Source: Melieria omissa
Taxonomy: Eukaryota; Arthropoda; Insecta; Diptera; Ulidiidae
DNA length: 64,000 nucleotides
Assembly: GCA_963971225.1 (NCBI GenBank)
Contig: CAXARI010000080.1
Span: forward strand, 124,001 to 188,000
Direction: 5' to 3'
In this document: piece after piece, positions 39,868 through 50,361 of the stretch
Layout of the letters: the number at the start of each line of letters is the position of its first letter
How positions within the stretch are numbered: position 1 is the stretch's first letter
The notes under the pieces: generated by a model
Seen by the model: only the letters and a program-made list of their open reading frames with translations
Told to the model about the DNA's origin: nothing
Database searches by the model: none
Translations under genes and position numbers: made by a program

Positions 39868-41381
39868 TCTAGAATCATCATATTTTACAAGCATTTTATC
39901 GATTTTGCAGTAGGCATCCATTTAATGTCACTCTTGCGCATCGATCTGTTCATGATTGCCTAATAGTAATCAAATTATTGATTTAATTTGATAAAGCTGC
40001 AATCTCTAGCTACATTTTAAGGGGTTTTTTATTAACGTAACCCATACCGTTTGGAATCTATAAGCACTTTAGTGGTGAGTGTGTATTTTGTAATAGGCAG
40101 TTTTTCAATGTTATCCTTGCGCATCGATATGCTCATTATTCCTGAAGGATAATGAAAAGTTAGGGACCAATATAGAAAGCATAAGACTCTGGCTAAATTT
40201 TAAGGGGTCAATTATTAATATGCACTTATGCATTTGGTGTTGACAAGCATTTTAGTGGTTGCACCCAAGTAGCAATTTTTTCAAAGTCACCGTTCCAAAT
40301 CGATTTGCTTTCGAACCTTGGGGTATAGAAGGATGATTGATACCATTATAGAAAGCATACGAGTCTAGCTAAATAATAAGGCATAATATTATTAAAATCC
40401 GTTAACGGGTCGAGATTTAACAGCTATAATTTCGATCATGCTGCCGGTGGGATATTTTTTTATTTACAAAATTATTGAAAGGTGGTCACTCTGGCTTAAT
40501 TTTGTCGCCATTTTGATTAAAGTGATTGTGCGTACTTAGGTTCCACAAGCATTTGATTGGTTATATAGATCAGAGGTGCATTCTTTCAATCAGTCGTTGT
40601 TGTGACAGCAACGAAGCAACACGTGTGGGGGCTGCGCGGATTTTTGTTTTGTTTCCTCAAGAAATTCTATGTATGAAAAAAAATTAGATGCTTTTGTTGT
40701 TGTAGTTTTTGTTTTGGCGATTGGTTGGCCTTTCGGCAATGACAAATGGGAACATTATATTTTTTTCACTTATAATTTTAAGGGTCAAGCGAAATGCACA
40801 ATGTGCTTTCAACTAATTCAATTAATTATTTAATTATTTATTATTATTTAATTTGTTTGCATTTTTTTGGGCAACTTTAAATGTATTGGTTTTTGCTTTT
40901 CCATAAGAAGACTTTGGGCACCCCTGATATAGATGTATCATGTGGTCGATATCACTTTTCCACAACGAAATTCTCCTGCATTATTTGAGATAGCGAGAAG
41001 ATTGACCCCATTTATGAAAGCTCAAAACTCCAGCTAGGTTTTAAGGTTATTATTTTTTCTATAAACCTAGAATCATCATATTTTACAAGCATTTTATCGA
41101 TTTTGCAGTAGGCAGCCATTTAATGTCACTCTTGCGCATCGATCTGTTCATGATTGCCTAATAGTAATCAAATTATTGATTTAATTTGATAAAGCTGCAA
41201 TCTCTAGCTACATTTTAAGGGGTTTTTTATTAACGTAACCCATACCGTTTGGAATCTATAAGCACTTTAGTGGTGAGTGTGTATTTTGTAATAGGCAGTT
41301 TTTCAATGTTATCCTTGCGCATCGATATGCTCATTATTCCTGAAGGATAATGAAAAGTTAGGGACCAATATAGAAAGCAAA
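39868..41381. repeat. Segment duplicated 16.5 kb away, second copy (monomers 34-36)
   Basis: Partner of 23346-24842. Monomer 35 differs by carrying the long AT allele, otherwise found only in monomers 1, 4 and 6. It is therefore a mosaic of two haplotypes, as expected from gene conversion or a double exchange. Confidence 0.75.
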
Positions 41382-44300
41382 AGACTCTGGCTAAATTTTA
41401 AGGGGTCAATTATTAATATGCACTTATGCATTTGGTGTTGACAAGCATTTTAGTGGTTGCACCCAAGTAGCAATTTTTTCAAAGTCACCGTTCCAAATCG
41501 ATTTGCTTTCGAACCTTGGGGTATAGAAGGATGATTGATACCATTATAGAAAGCATACGAGTCTAGCTAAATAATAAGGCATAATATTATTAAAATCCGT
41601 TAACGGGTCGAGATTTAACAGCCATAATTTCGATCATGCTGCCGGTGGGATATTTTTTTATTTACCAAATTATTGAAAGGTGGTCACTCTGGCTTAATTT
41701 TGACGCCATTTTGATTAAAGTGATTGTGCGTACTTAGGTTCCACAAGCATTTGATTGGTTATATAGATCAGAGGTGCATTCTTTCAATCAGTCGTTGTTG
41801 TGACAGCAACGAAGCAACACGTGTGGGGGCTGCGCGGATTTTTGTTTTGTTTCCTCAAGAAATTCTATGTATGAAAAAAAATTAGATGCTTTTGTTGTTG
41901 TAGTTTTTGTTTTGGCGATTGGTTGGCCTTTCGGCAATGACAAATGGGAACATTATATTTTTTTCACTTATAATTTTAAGGGTCAAGCGAAATGCACAAT
42001 GTGCTTTCAACTAATTCAATTAATTAAATAATTTGTTTGCATTTTTTTGGGCAACTTTAAATGTATTGGTTTTTGCTTTTCCATAAGAAGACTTTGGGCA
42101 CCCCTGATATAGATGTATCATGTGGTCGATATCACTTTTCCACAACGAAATTCTCCTGCATTATTTGAGATAGCGAGAAGATTGACCCCATTTATGAAAG
42201 CTCAAAACTCCAGCTAGGTTTTAAGGTTATTATTTTTTCTATAAACCTAGAATCATCATATTTTACAAGCATTTTATCGATTTTGCAGTAGGCAGCCATT
42301 TAATGTCACTCTTGCGCATCGATCTGTTCATGATTGCCTAATAGTAATCAAATTATTGATTTAATTTGATAAAGCTGCAATCTCTAGCTACATTTTAAGG
42401 GGTTTTTTATTAACGTAACCCATACCGTTTGGAATCTATAAGCACTTTAGTGGTGAGTGTGTATTTTGTAATAGGCAGTTTTTCAATGTTATCCTTGCGC
42501 ATCGATATGCTCATTATTCCTGAAGGATAATGAAAAGTTAGGGACCAATATAGAAAGCATAAGACTCTGGCTAAATTTTAAGGGGTCAATTATTAATATG
42601 CACTTATGCATTTGGTGTTGACAAGCATTTTAGTGGTTGCACCCAAGTAGCAATTTTTTCAAAGTCACCGTTCCAAATCGATTTGCTTTCGAACCTTGGG
42701 GTATAGAAGGATGATTGATACCATTATAGAAAGCATACGAGTCTAGCTAAATAATAAGGCATAATATTATTAAAATCCGTTAACGGGTCGAGATTTAACA
42801 GCCATAATTTCGATCATGCTGCCGGTGGGATATTTTTTTATTTACCAAATTATTGAAAGGTGGTCACTCTGGCTTAATTTTGACGCCATTTTGATTAAAG
42901 TGATTGTGCGTACTTAGGTTCCACAAGCATTTGATTGGTTATATAGATCAGAGGTGCATTCTTTCAATCAGTCGTTGTTGTGACAGCAACGAAGCAACAC
43001 GTGTGGGGGCTGCGCGGATTTTTGTTTTGTTTCCTCAAGAAATTCTATGTATGAAAAAAAATTAGATGCTTTTGTTGTTGTAGTTTTTGTTTTGGCGATT
43101 GGTTGGCCTTTCGGCAATGACAAATGGGAACATTATAATTTTTTCACTTATAATTTTAAGGGTCAAGCGAAATGCACAATGTGCTTTCAACTAATTCAAT
43201 TAATTAAATAATTTGTTTGCATTTTTTTGGGCAACTTTAAATGTATTGGTTTTTGCTTTTCCATAAGAAGACTTTGGGCACCCCTGATATAGATGTATCA
43301 TGTGGTCGATATCACTTTTCCACAACGAAATTCTCCTGCATTATTTGAGATAGCGAGAAGATTGACCCCATTTATGAAAGCTCAAAACTCCAGCTAGGTT
43401 TTAAGGTTATTATTTTTTCTATAAACCTAGAATCATCATATTTTACAAGCATTTTATCGATTTTGCAGTAGGCAGCCATTTAATGTCACTCTTGCGCATC
43501 GATCTGTTCATGATTGCCTAATAGTAATCAAATTATTGATTTAATTTGATAAAGCTGCAATCTCTAGCTACATTTTAAGGGGTTTTTTATTAACGTAACC
43601 CATACCGTTTGGAATCTATAAGCACTTTAGTGGTGAGTGTGTATTTTGTAATAGGCAGTTTTTCAATGTTATCCTTGCGCATCGATATGCTCATTATTCC
43701 TGAAGGATAATGAAAAGTTAGGGACCAATATAGAAAGCATAAGACTCTGGCTAAATTTTAAGGGGTCAATTATTAATATGCACTTATGCATTTGGTGTTG
43801 ACAAGCATTTTAGTGGTTGCACCCAAGTAGCAATTTTTGCAAAGTCACCGTTCCAAATCGATTTGCTTTCGAACCTTGGGGTATAGAAGGATGATTGATA
43901 CCATTATAGAAAGCATACGAGTCTAGCTAAATAATAAGGCATAATATTATTAAAATCCGTTAACGGGTCGAGATTTAACAGCTATAATTTCGATCATGCT
44001 GCCGGTGGGATATTTTTTTATTTACAAAATTATTGAAAGGTGGTCACTCTGGCTTAATTTTGACGCCATTTTGATTAAAGTGATTGTGCGTACTTAGGTT
44101 CCACAAGCATTTGATTGGTTATATAGATCAGAGGTGCATTCTTTCAATCAGTCGTTGTTGTGACAGCAACGAAGCAACACGTGTGGGGGCTGCGCGGATT
44201 TTTGTTTTGTTTCCTCAAGAAATTCTATGTATGAAAAAAAATTAGATGCTTTTGTTGTTGTAGTTTTTGTTTTGGCGATTGGTTGGCCTTTCGGCAATGA

Positions 44301-45096
44301 CAAATGGGAACATTATATTTTTTTCACTTATAATTTTAAGGGTCAAGCGAAATGCACAATGTGCTTTCAACTAATTCAATTAATTAAATAATTTGTTTGC
44401 ATTTTTTTGGGCAACTTTAAATGTATTGGTTTTTGCTTTTCCATAAGAAGACTTTGGGCACCCCTGATATAGATGTATCATGTGGTCGATATCACTTTTC
44501 CACAACGAAATTCTCCTGCATTATTTGAGATAGCGAGAAGATTGACCCCATTTATGAAAGCTCAAAACTCCAGCTAGGTTTTAAGGTTATTATTTTTTCT
44601 ATAAACCTAGAATCATCATATTTTACAAGCATTTTATCGATTTTGCAGTAGGCAGCCATTTAATGTCACCCTTGCGCATCGATCTGTTCATGATTGCCTA
44701 ATAGTAATCAAATTATTGATTTAATTTGATAAAGCTGCAATCTCTAGCTACATTTTAAGGGGTTTTTTATTAACGTAACCCATACTGTTTGGAATCTATA
44801 AGCACTTTAGTGGTGAGTGTGTATTTTGTAATAGGCAGTTTTTCAATGTTATCCTTGCGCATCGATATGCTCATTATTCCTGAAGGATAATGAAAAGTTA
44901 GGGACCAATATAGAAAGCATAAGACTCTGGCTAAATTTTAAGGGGTCAATTATTAATATGCACTTATGCATTTGGTGTTGACAAGCATTTTAGTGGTTGC
45001 ACCCAAGTAGCAATTTTTTCAAAGTCACCGTTCCAAATCGATTTGCTTTCGAACCTTGGGGTATAGAAGGATGATTGATACCATTATAGAAAGCAT

Positions 45097-45110
45097 ACGA
45101 GTCTAGCTAA
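45097..45110. repeat. Target site duplication of the retrotransposon, left copy
   Basis: ACGAGTCTAGCTAA directly precedes the element. The same 13 bases CGAGTCTAGCTAA (14 counting an A that could belong to the tail) follow the poly-A at 50379/50380-50392. Uninterrupted monomers have this sequence once. It marks the staggered cut used for integration. Confidence 0.93.
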
Positions 45111-45672
45111 GAGAGAGAGAGTCTCTTAGCGCAAAGACGTGATATCAGTGGCTCCGATACAAAAATCAAATAATAAGTGATATAAAAGTGCAAGTGCGAC
45201 AAAAGTCGGTAAACCGGGATAAGAAAGCAGTGTGAGCAACATAGCTAGCACACCGAGTGATCAGATTAGTGGAAGTGGTGAAACAAAGTGGTTTTCTACC
45301 CAACTTGCCGTGCAAATATCTTCTTTGCCGACGCTTTCGCCGCGGTCGCGAAACTCGCCGCACGAAAAAAGAGCGGGAAGAAAACAGCTGATCCCCATTG
45401 ACACATCGGTGGTCAGAGTGAAACAGAACGCTCAAGTGGGAAAAGCTCACCAAAGCGAGTACACCAACCTTGCGTGTACAGCGCGAGCTTTTAGCAAGGT
45501 CACAAACCAAAAAGCTCGCGGTTCAATTTGTGCTCCGTATACTCACCATAAGAGAGGAGCGCTGTGATTGGCTGCGGCGAACTTGAAGGCAGAACCGGTG
45601 TCGCTCAGCCATATTTTTTATTACGAGCGGAGCAGCGACCAATCAGAAGCCGAGTAGCGTAGTAGTACCCAA
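45111..45672 (+). promoter_or_regulatory. 5' UTR of the retrotransposon, free of ATG
   Basis: This 562-bp leader runs from the GAGAGAGAGAGTCTC start to the ORF1 ATG. I found no ATG in it on the plus strand, so ribosomes scanning from the 5' end would meet the ORF1 start first. Non-LTR elements of this kind usually carry an internal promoter at the very 5' end, but I cannot point to a specific core motif. Possible small hairpins include GTCGCT (45600) with AGCGAC (45634). GATATCAGTG at 45141-45150 is repeated in the 3' UTR at 50282-50291. A frame without ATG is open from a GTG at 45232 to 45567 and is probably chance. Confidence 0.75.
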
Positions 45673-47241
45673 ATGAGTGTCCACCGATCGCCCCAACCGG
45701 GGCGAAGCACCGAAAATGGCGGAAACGCAACGCCGCTCATTTGTCCTAAGGCGGGCAATAGCAAGGTAAGGCAAATTGATGGGCGCATTACACGGGGTAG
45801 CAAAATGGCTGCGAATGATCCTTTGGCAGCAAACCCTTTCAAGAGCAGTGCGAAACTGGCACGATCACCCACTCGCAGGGATGAAAGGGCAAACTCGTCG
45901 CCGCCCAGCCTACAACCAGAACAGAGCGGCACTCCAACTTCAATCGGCGGGCAAGCAGCGCAAACGCCATTGAGCCAGCGCGAACACGAGCGAACGGCGC
46001 CGGAAAGGGGCGACGTAACAGGGATACTGACAATAATGGGCAGGAAACTCGCAGAGCTCCAAATGATGATGGATGCACAGAAGCACATAAACCAGGACAT
46101 GAAGAGTCTTGTTACCGGCATAGCAAAGCTGCATAAGTGCGTTGCCGACAAAACAGGGACCAGCAAGGCAACAACAATGGAACATAGCACGCAAACAAAC
46201 GAGCAGGTGACAGAGAAAAACGGCGACAGACAGGGGAAAAGGTCGAGGGCGACAAACAACGAGGAGGTCGATCGGATCCCCGAGTATCCGCCGCTGCCAA
46301 GCACTAAGCGTACGAGGGTGATATCGCCAAAGCAGCTGGAGCTCGGAGGCAAAACGCAAAAGCAGCAACTTAGTACATCGAATGCACCAAACAAGAGAGC
46401 GACAGGCTCAACAACAACAGAAGTGCAACAGCAACAAAATACAAGCGGCCAAGCGCAGCCATCATTGACACAGGGCTGGACAGTGGTTGGCAAAAAGAAC
46501 GGCAAGCCAGCTAGCGAGAAGAGCAGAGTAATCCGGGCTAGACCAGACGCGCTTATTATCTCTGCAAAGGGAAGTCTGTCCTACGCGGACATTTTGCGCA
46601 GAGTAAAAATGAGTGAGTCGCTACTTGATCTCGGCGGAAACGTTAAATCCATTCGCAGGACTGCCAAAGGCGAACTGCTGCTGGAACTAAAGCGTGCTCA
46701 AGAGCACAAAACTGCGGACTATCAAACCGCGCTAGAAGGGTTGCTCAAAGATGAAGTGCAAGTAGCAGCCAAGACGCACACGATCACGGTCCAGTGCAGG
46801 GACCTAGATGAAGTCACCACAGCGGCAGAGATCTGCGATGCGCTGCAGGCGCAATGCCACATCAAACGGCCGGACGATTCATCTGTGCGTAGCCTGCGCA
46901 AGTGTCCAAACGGCACGCAAACTGCATATATTAGCCTGCCGGCAGAAGACGCGAAAGAGGTGCTGAAGGTGTCACGCGTACGTATTGGATGGGTGGCATG
47001 CCGAGTGCGCGAAACTGCAAATGTTAGATGCTGCTTTAAGTGCTGGGGCTATGGCCATCTGGCACAGCAGTGTAAAAATGCTGTCAACCGTGCAGCGCTC
47101 TGCAGAAAGTGCGGTGAGCCGGGCCATGTAGCCGCCACGTGCGCAAATCAGGAGAGGTGCGCGCTATGCCAAGGCGAGCATGCCGCTGGCAGCTTTAGAT
47201 GTCGGTTTTACCAAGAGGCGTTGAGAGGTGGCTGCCAATGA
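45673..47241 (+). CDS. Retrotransposon ORF1: Gag-like RNA-binding protein with three zinc knuckles
   Basis: A 522-residue protein starting at the first ATG of the element. In this family ORF1 packages the element RNA into a ribonucleoprotein with ORF2. The N-terminal third is rich in polar and basic residues. Residues about 118-160 look like an amphipathic helix or coiled coil (GRKLAELQMMMDAQKHI), a likely multimerisation segment. A Q/T-rich low-complexity stretch lies near 240-275. Residues about 292-445 contain SYADILRRVK and a GELLLELKRA segment, typical of the central Gag domain of R1, LOA and Jockey-like elements. Three zinc knuckles follow: C454-x2-C-x4-H-x4-C467, C477-x2-C-x4-H-x4-C490, and C496-x2-C-x3-H-x6-C510. 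The last form is also usual in this group. The stop codon overlaps the ORF2 start by ATGA. The long minus-strand frames over this gene are shadows. Confidence 0.93.
   Translation: MSVHRSPQPGRSTENGGNATPLICPKAGNSKVRQIDGRITRGSKMAANDPLAANPFKSSAKLARSPTRRDERANSSPPSLQPEQSGTPTSIGGQAAQTPLSQREHERTAPERGDVTGILTIMGRKLAELQMMMDAQKHINQDMKSLVTGIAKLHKCVADKTGTSKATTMEHSTQTNEQVTEKNGDRQGKRSRATNNEEVDRIPEYPPLPSTKRTRVISPKQLELGGKTQKQQLSTSNAPNKRATGSTTTEVQQQQNTSGQAQPSLTQGWTVVGKKNGKPASEKSRVIRARPDALIISAKGSLSYADILRRVKMSESLLDLGGNVKSIRRTAKGELLLELKRAQEHKTADYQTALEGLLKDEVQVAAKTHTITVQCRDLDEVTTAAEICDALQAQCHIKRPDDSSVRSLRKCPNGTQTAYISLPAEDAKEVLKVSRVRIGWVACRVRETANVRCCFKCWGYGHLAQQCKNAVNRAALCRKCGEPGHVAATCANQERCALCQGEHAAGSFRCRFYQEALRGGCQ
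47238..47241 (+). promoter_or_regulatory. ATGA stop/start overlap between ORF1 and ORF2
   Basis: The ORF1 stop TGA (47239-47241) overlaps the proposed ORF2 start ATG (47238-47240). Overlapping stop and start codons are the arrangement used for termination-reinitiation of ORF2 in the R1-clade element SART1 (there UAAUG). The inference here is that ribosomes finishing ORF1 restart on ORF2 at lower yield. The upstream in-frame ATG at 47199 leaves internal initiation or overlap translation as alternatives. Confidence 0.65.
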
Positions 47242-50213
47242 AAATAGTGCAACTAAACCTTAACCACTGCGCCGCAGCACAAGACTTGCTGAAACAAACT
47301 GTCGTCGAGCAGGACTTCGACCTAGCGTTGCTCTGTGAGCAATACAAAAGCATGGATGGTCACGGGTGGACAGCAGATGCTGACAATAAGGCTGCAATCT
47401 GGGCGCCTAAGAACAACAGCAGTTTTCAGTGCAAAATGCTGACGAAAGAACGAGGCTTCACCTGGGTCAAGTTCAATGGCGTGTATTTTTTCGCATGCTA
47501 CGCCCCACCCAGCTGGAATCACAGCGACTTCGAGCGCATGTTGACAGCACTTGTCCTGGAAGCGCAGGGCAAATTTCCGCTCGTGGTTGCGGGCGACTTC
47601 AACGCCTGGTCAACGACTTGGGGCAGTGCACGTACTAACCGTCGCGGCGAAATACTGATGGAATGCCTGGCGCCGCTGGAGCTCAACTTACTCAATCACG
47701 GTAGGCAACACACGTTCGACTCTGGCAGAGGCAGATCAACGATCGATCTTACCTTCGCGCACAACACACTGTCAAGAAACGCAAAGTGGGCTGTTAGCAG
47801 CATGTACACGCACAGTGACCATTTTGCAATTATCATGGAGCTTGAGCTGCGTATACGTACACCGCACCAGGTTCGCAAGGCACAGGTAAAGGGCTGGAAA
47901 AGGCAGGCTTTTGATGAAGAGATGTTTGAGCTGATTTGGAGCGAAGAGCAAGTCGTGCCGGATACTGCCACGAGAATGGCGGCCAGCATCACTGACAAGC
48001 TGTCGAAAGCGTGCGACGCCGCAATGCCACGGCGCGCGAACAAGCTGCTCAAGAAACCGGTCTATTGGTGGAATGATGAAATAGCAAGCGCTAGAAAAAT
48101 GTGCCACCAGGCGCGCAGAAGGCTGCAGAGAGGCAGGAATCTGCCGACACGAGTCGCGCTGCAGAGCAACTACAAGGCGTGCAAAAAGGCTCTCAAGGCG
48201 GCCATCCGCAGCAGCAAGAAGGCATGCTTTAAGGCGCTATGTGACGAGGCAGACGTAGACCCATGGGGCAAAGCATATAAGGTTGTTATGAGTCGCATCA
48301 GAGGCCCGAGATCGCCGCAGCCGAGCGACCCAACGCTGATGAGCAATGTGGTCGCCACACTCTTCCCACCGCAGGATAATCACGAAATTGTTCGTGAACA
48401 ACTGATAGTGATGGGCGATATACCAGAAGTGACTGCCAGCGAGGTACTGCAAACACTGGGCAAAATAGCCAACAACAAATCCCCTGGGCTTGACGGCATT
48501 CCGAACGTGGCGCTGAAAGCTGCAATGCGAAGCAGGCCGGAAGTTTTCGCCGGCTTATATGATGCGTGTCTGAAGGAGGGCGTTTTTCCTGATAAGTGGA
48601 AGCAGCAGAGGCTGGTGTTATTGCTCAAGCCCGCCAAACAGCCGGATCAACCCTCATCGTATCGGCCACTGTGTATGCTCGACACAATAGGCAAGGTGCT
48701 AGAACGCATCATATGTGACAGACTGCAGTCAACGCTGGAGAAGCCAGGCGGGCTGTCGTCACAACAATATGGCTTTCGAAAAGCGCGCTCCACGGTTGAC
48801 GCGATACAGGCGGTGATAGGAACGGCGCGCGAGGCAACGAGTGGCAAACGATGGCTTGGGGGTGCGAAAAAGTATTGCGCAGTCATCACGCTTGATATTA
48901 AAAACGCCTTTAATTCAGCTAACTGGGGTCGTATCAAAGATGCTTTACTAGCACTTAAGGTCCCTGTGTACCTGCAGCGGATCATATCGAGCTACTTCAA
49001 CAACAGGCTGCTGCTGTACGACACGGACGATGGCGTGCAGCAGTATGCGGTGTCCGGTGGCGTTCCACAGGGCTCAGTGCTCGGCCCAACACTGTGGAAC
49101 GTCATGTATGACGGCATCCTCCGCCTTGATCTGCCGGAGGATGTGAAAATTATTGGTTATGCTGATGATATCGCGATAGTTGCTGTGGCGAAACATACCG
49201 AGACGCTACAACGAAGATGCAACGACACTATAGTCCGCGTGAAACAGTGGTTGACTGACGCAAAGCTGGAGCTGGCGGCACACAAAACTGAAGCAGTGCT
49301 GCTCAGCACTAGAAAGCAGAGGGAGGTGCTCACCATCACGGTAGGAGAGCACGAAATCTTGTCCCAGCCCTATCTTCGATACCTTGGGGTCGTCGTTGAC
49401 ACGAAATTGACGTTCAAGGAGCACCTCAAAACTGTATGCGAGAAGGCTGCACGCGTAAACGGTGCACTCATGCGCCTGATGCCGAACGCTGGAGGTCCAC
49501 GCGCCAGCCGGCGAAAACTACTGGCTAAAGTAACGTCGTCAATTATCCTGTACGCAGCTCCAGTATGGGCGGATGCGACGAAAACGAGAGAATACACGAA
49601 AGGCATCAGGGCGACTTACCGATTAAGTGCAATACGGGTTGCCAGCGCCTTCCGCACAGTGTCGGACGACGCCATAGGAGTCATAGCGAGCATGCCGCCC
49701 ATTGACCTGCTGGCGTGCGAAATGCAACGCTTATATAATGCTGCCACCAAGCCGACGAGCGTCGCTAAAGCTGCGGAAAGATGCGCCACTATTAGAGACT
49801 GGCAGCACAGATGGGATCGATCCAGCAAGGGACGTTGGACTTGTGTACTAATCCCGGATATCGCACGGTGGGTTGAGCGTAAGCATGGTGAGTTAGACCA
49901 CAGCATAACGCAGCTATTGAGTGGGCACGGCTGCTTCAAGCAATACCTCCACAGGTTCAAACATGAGGACGACCCTTCCTGCCCGCAGTGCCCATCGAAG
50001 CACGAGACCGCAGAGCATGTCCTGTTCGAGTGCCCGCGGTTTAAGTCCGTCCGAAGGGAATTAGCAGTAGCTCTTGGGGAGCATCCGTCCGTCTCAAACC
50101 TGACCGCACACATGTGTGACACCCCACGCAAGTGGGAAGCTGTATGCTCGGCTGCAGCCAGCATTATGAAAACACTGCGCGTTTTAGAACGCCAACGTAG
50201 GGAAAAGAGGTAG
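47238..50213 (+). CDS. Retrotransposon ORF2: APE endonuclease and reverse transcriptase
   Basis: A 991-residue polyprotein if it starts at 47238; an in-frame ATG at 47199 would add 13 residues lying inside ORF1. I prefer 47238 because MKIVQLNLNHC is the usual beginning of the endonuclease and gives an ATGA overlap. Endonuclease residues are in order: N7/N9, E34 (LLCEQY), D120/N122 (GDFN), T168-I-D170, and S193-D-H195. The reverse transcriptase covers about 456-725: LDIKNAF with D553, GGVPQGS at 608-614, YADD at 641-644 with both catalytic Asp, and YLGVVVD at 715. A CCHC motif C915-x2-C-x8-H927-x4-C932 with ETAEHVLFECPRF lies near the C terminus, as in R1 and Jockey-like elements. No RNase H domain is visible. 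No frameshift or stop breaks the frame, so the enzyme looks functional by sequence. Confidence 0.95.
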   Translation: MKIVQLNLNHCAAAQDLLKQTVVEQDFDLALLCEQYKSMDGHGWTADADNKAAIWAPKNNSSFQCKMLTKERGFTWVKFNGVYFFACYAPPSWNHSDFERMLTALVLEAQGKFPLVVAGDFNAWSTTWGSARTNRRGEILMECLAPLELNLLNHGRQHTFDSGRGRSTIDLTFAHNTLSRNAKWAVSSMYTHSDHFAIIMELELRIRTPHQVRKAQVKGWKRQAFDEEMFELIWSEEQVVPDTATRMAASITDKLSKACDAAMPRRANKLLKKPVYWWNDEIASARKMCHQARRRLQRGRNLPTRVALQSNYKACKKALKAAIRSSKKACFKALCDEADVDPWGKAYKVVMSRIRGPRSPQPSDPTLMSNVVATLFPPQDNHEIVREQLIVMGDIPEVTASEVLQTLGKIANNKSPGLDGIPNVALKAAMRSRPEVFAGLYDACLKEGVFPDKWKQQRLVLLLKPAKQPDQPSSYRPLCMLDTIGKVLERIICDRLQSTLEKPGGLSSQQYGFRKARSTVDAIQAVIGTAREATSGKRWLGGAKKYCAVITLDIKNAFNSANWGRIKDALLALKVPVYLQRIISSYFNNRLLLYDTDDGVQQYAVSGGVPQGSVLGPTLWNVMYDGILRLDLPEDVKIIGYADDIAIVAVAKHTETLQRRCNDTIVRVKQWLTDAKLELAAHKTEAVLLSTRKQREVLTITVGEHEILSQPYLRYLGVVVDTKLTFKEHLKTVCEKAARVNGALMRLMPNAGGPRASRRKLLAKVTSSIILYAAPVWADATKTREYTKGIRATYRLSAIRVASAFRTVSDDAIGVIASMPPIDLLACEMQRLYNAATKPTSVAKAAERCATIRDWQHRWDRSSKGRWTCVLIPDIARWVERKHGELDHSITQLLSGHGCFKQYLHRFKHEDDPSCPQCPSKHETAEHVLFECPRFKSVRRELAVALGEHPSVSNLTAHMCDTPRKWEAVCSAAASIMKTLRVLERQRREKR

Positions 50214-50240
50214 TCCGAGGTGGTGGGCACGGTGCCGCAC

Positions 50241-50295
50241 CCTACTGATACCAGGAAGTAATTCCTCGCAGGACGTTCCCTGATATCAGTGTAGG
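50241..50295 (+). other. Possible stem-loop in the retrotransposon 3' UTR
   Basis: CCTACTGATA (50241-50250) can pair with TATCAGTGTAGG (50284-50295), leaving a two-base TG bulge. Inside the loop, AGGAA (50253-50257) can pair with TTCCT (50262-50266) around GTAA. This gives a stem with a nested hairpin. It has not been tested by folding software and covariation data are lacking. Confidence 0.45.
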
Positions 50296-50361
50296 AGATA
50301 GAAGGGTTTTTAGTGGGTGAAAGTCTCACACTCCGGCTTTCAATGCTTTTCCCTTCTTTAA

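Larger units (their letters stand above)
1..45110. repeat. Satellite array, left part (38 complete monomers plus the start of the 39th)
   Basis: Head-to-tail tandem repeat with a standard period of 1180 bp. Using AAGCATAAGACTCTGG (AAGCAAAAG in monomers 22 and 36) as arbitrary phase mark, monomers start at 1, 1199, 2379, 3559, 4757, 5937, 7135, 8315, 9495, 10675, 11855, 13035, 14215, 15395, 16575, 17755, 18935, 20115, 21295, 22475, 23656, 24836, 26016, 27197, 28377, 29557, 30737, 31917, 33097, 34277, 35457, 36637, 37817, 38997, 40177, 41375, 42555, 43735 and 44915. Monomers 1, 4, 6 and 35 are 1198 bp through an 18-bp longer AT tract; 20 and 23 are 1181 bp. Copies differ by only a few substitutions, so the array is highly homogenised. 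It is AT-rich and has no long open reading frame. The array is cut by the left window edge, so its true length is unknown. The role is not visible in the sequence; pericentromeric or centromeric heterochromatin would be usual. Confidence 0.98.

Noticed and set aside
45232..45567. 111-residue plus-strand frame in the 5' UTR
   Set aside because: It begins with GTG, not ATG, has no domain, and lies in a leader that lacks ATG altogether.
45621..46505. 294-residue minus-strand open frame across ORF1
   Set aside because: It lies opposite a well-supported Gag gene, is Cys/Leu/Ser-rich without domain motifs, and is best explained as a shadow of ORF1.
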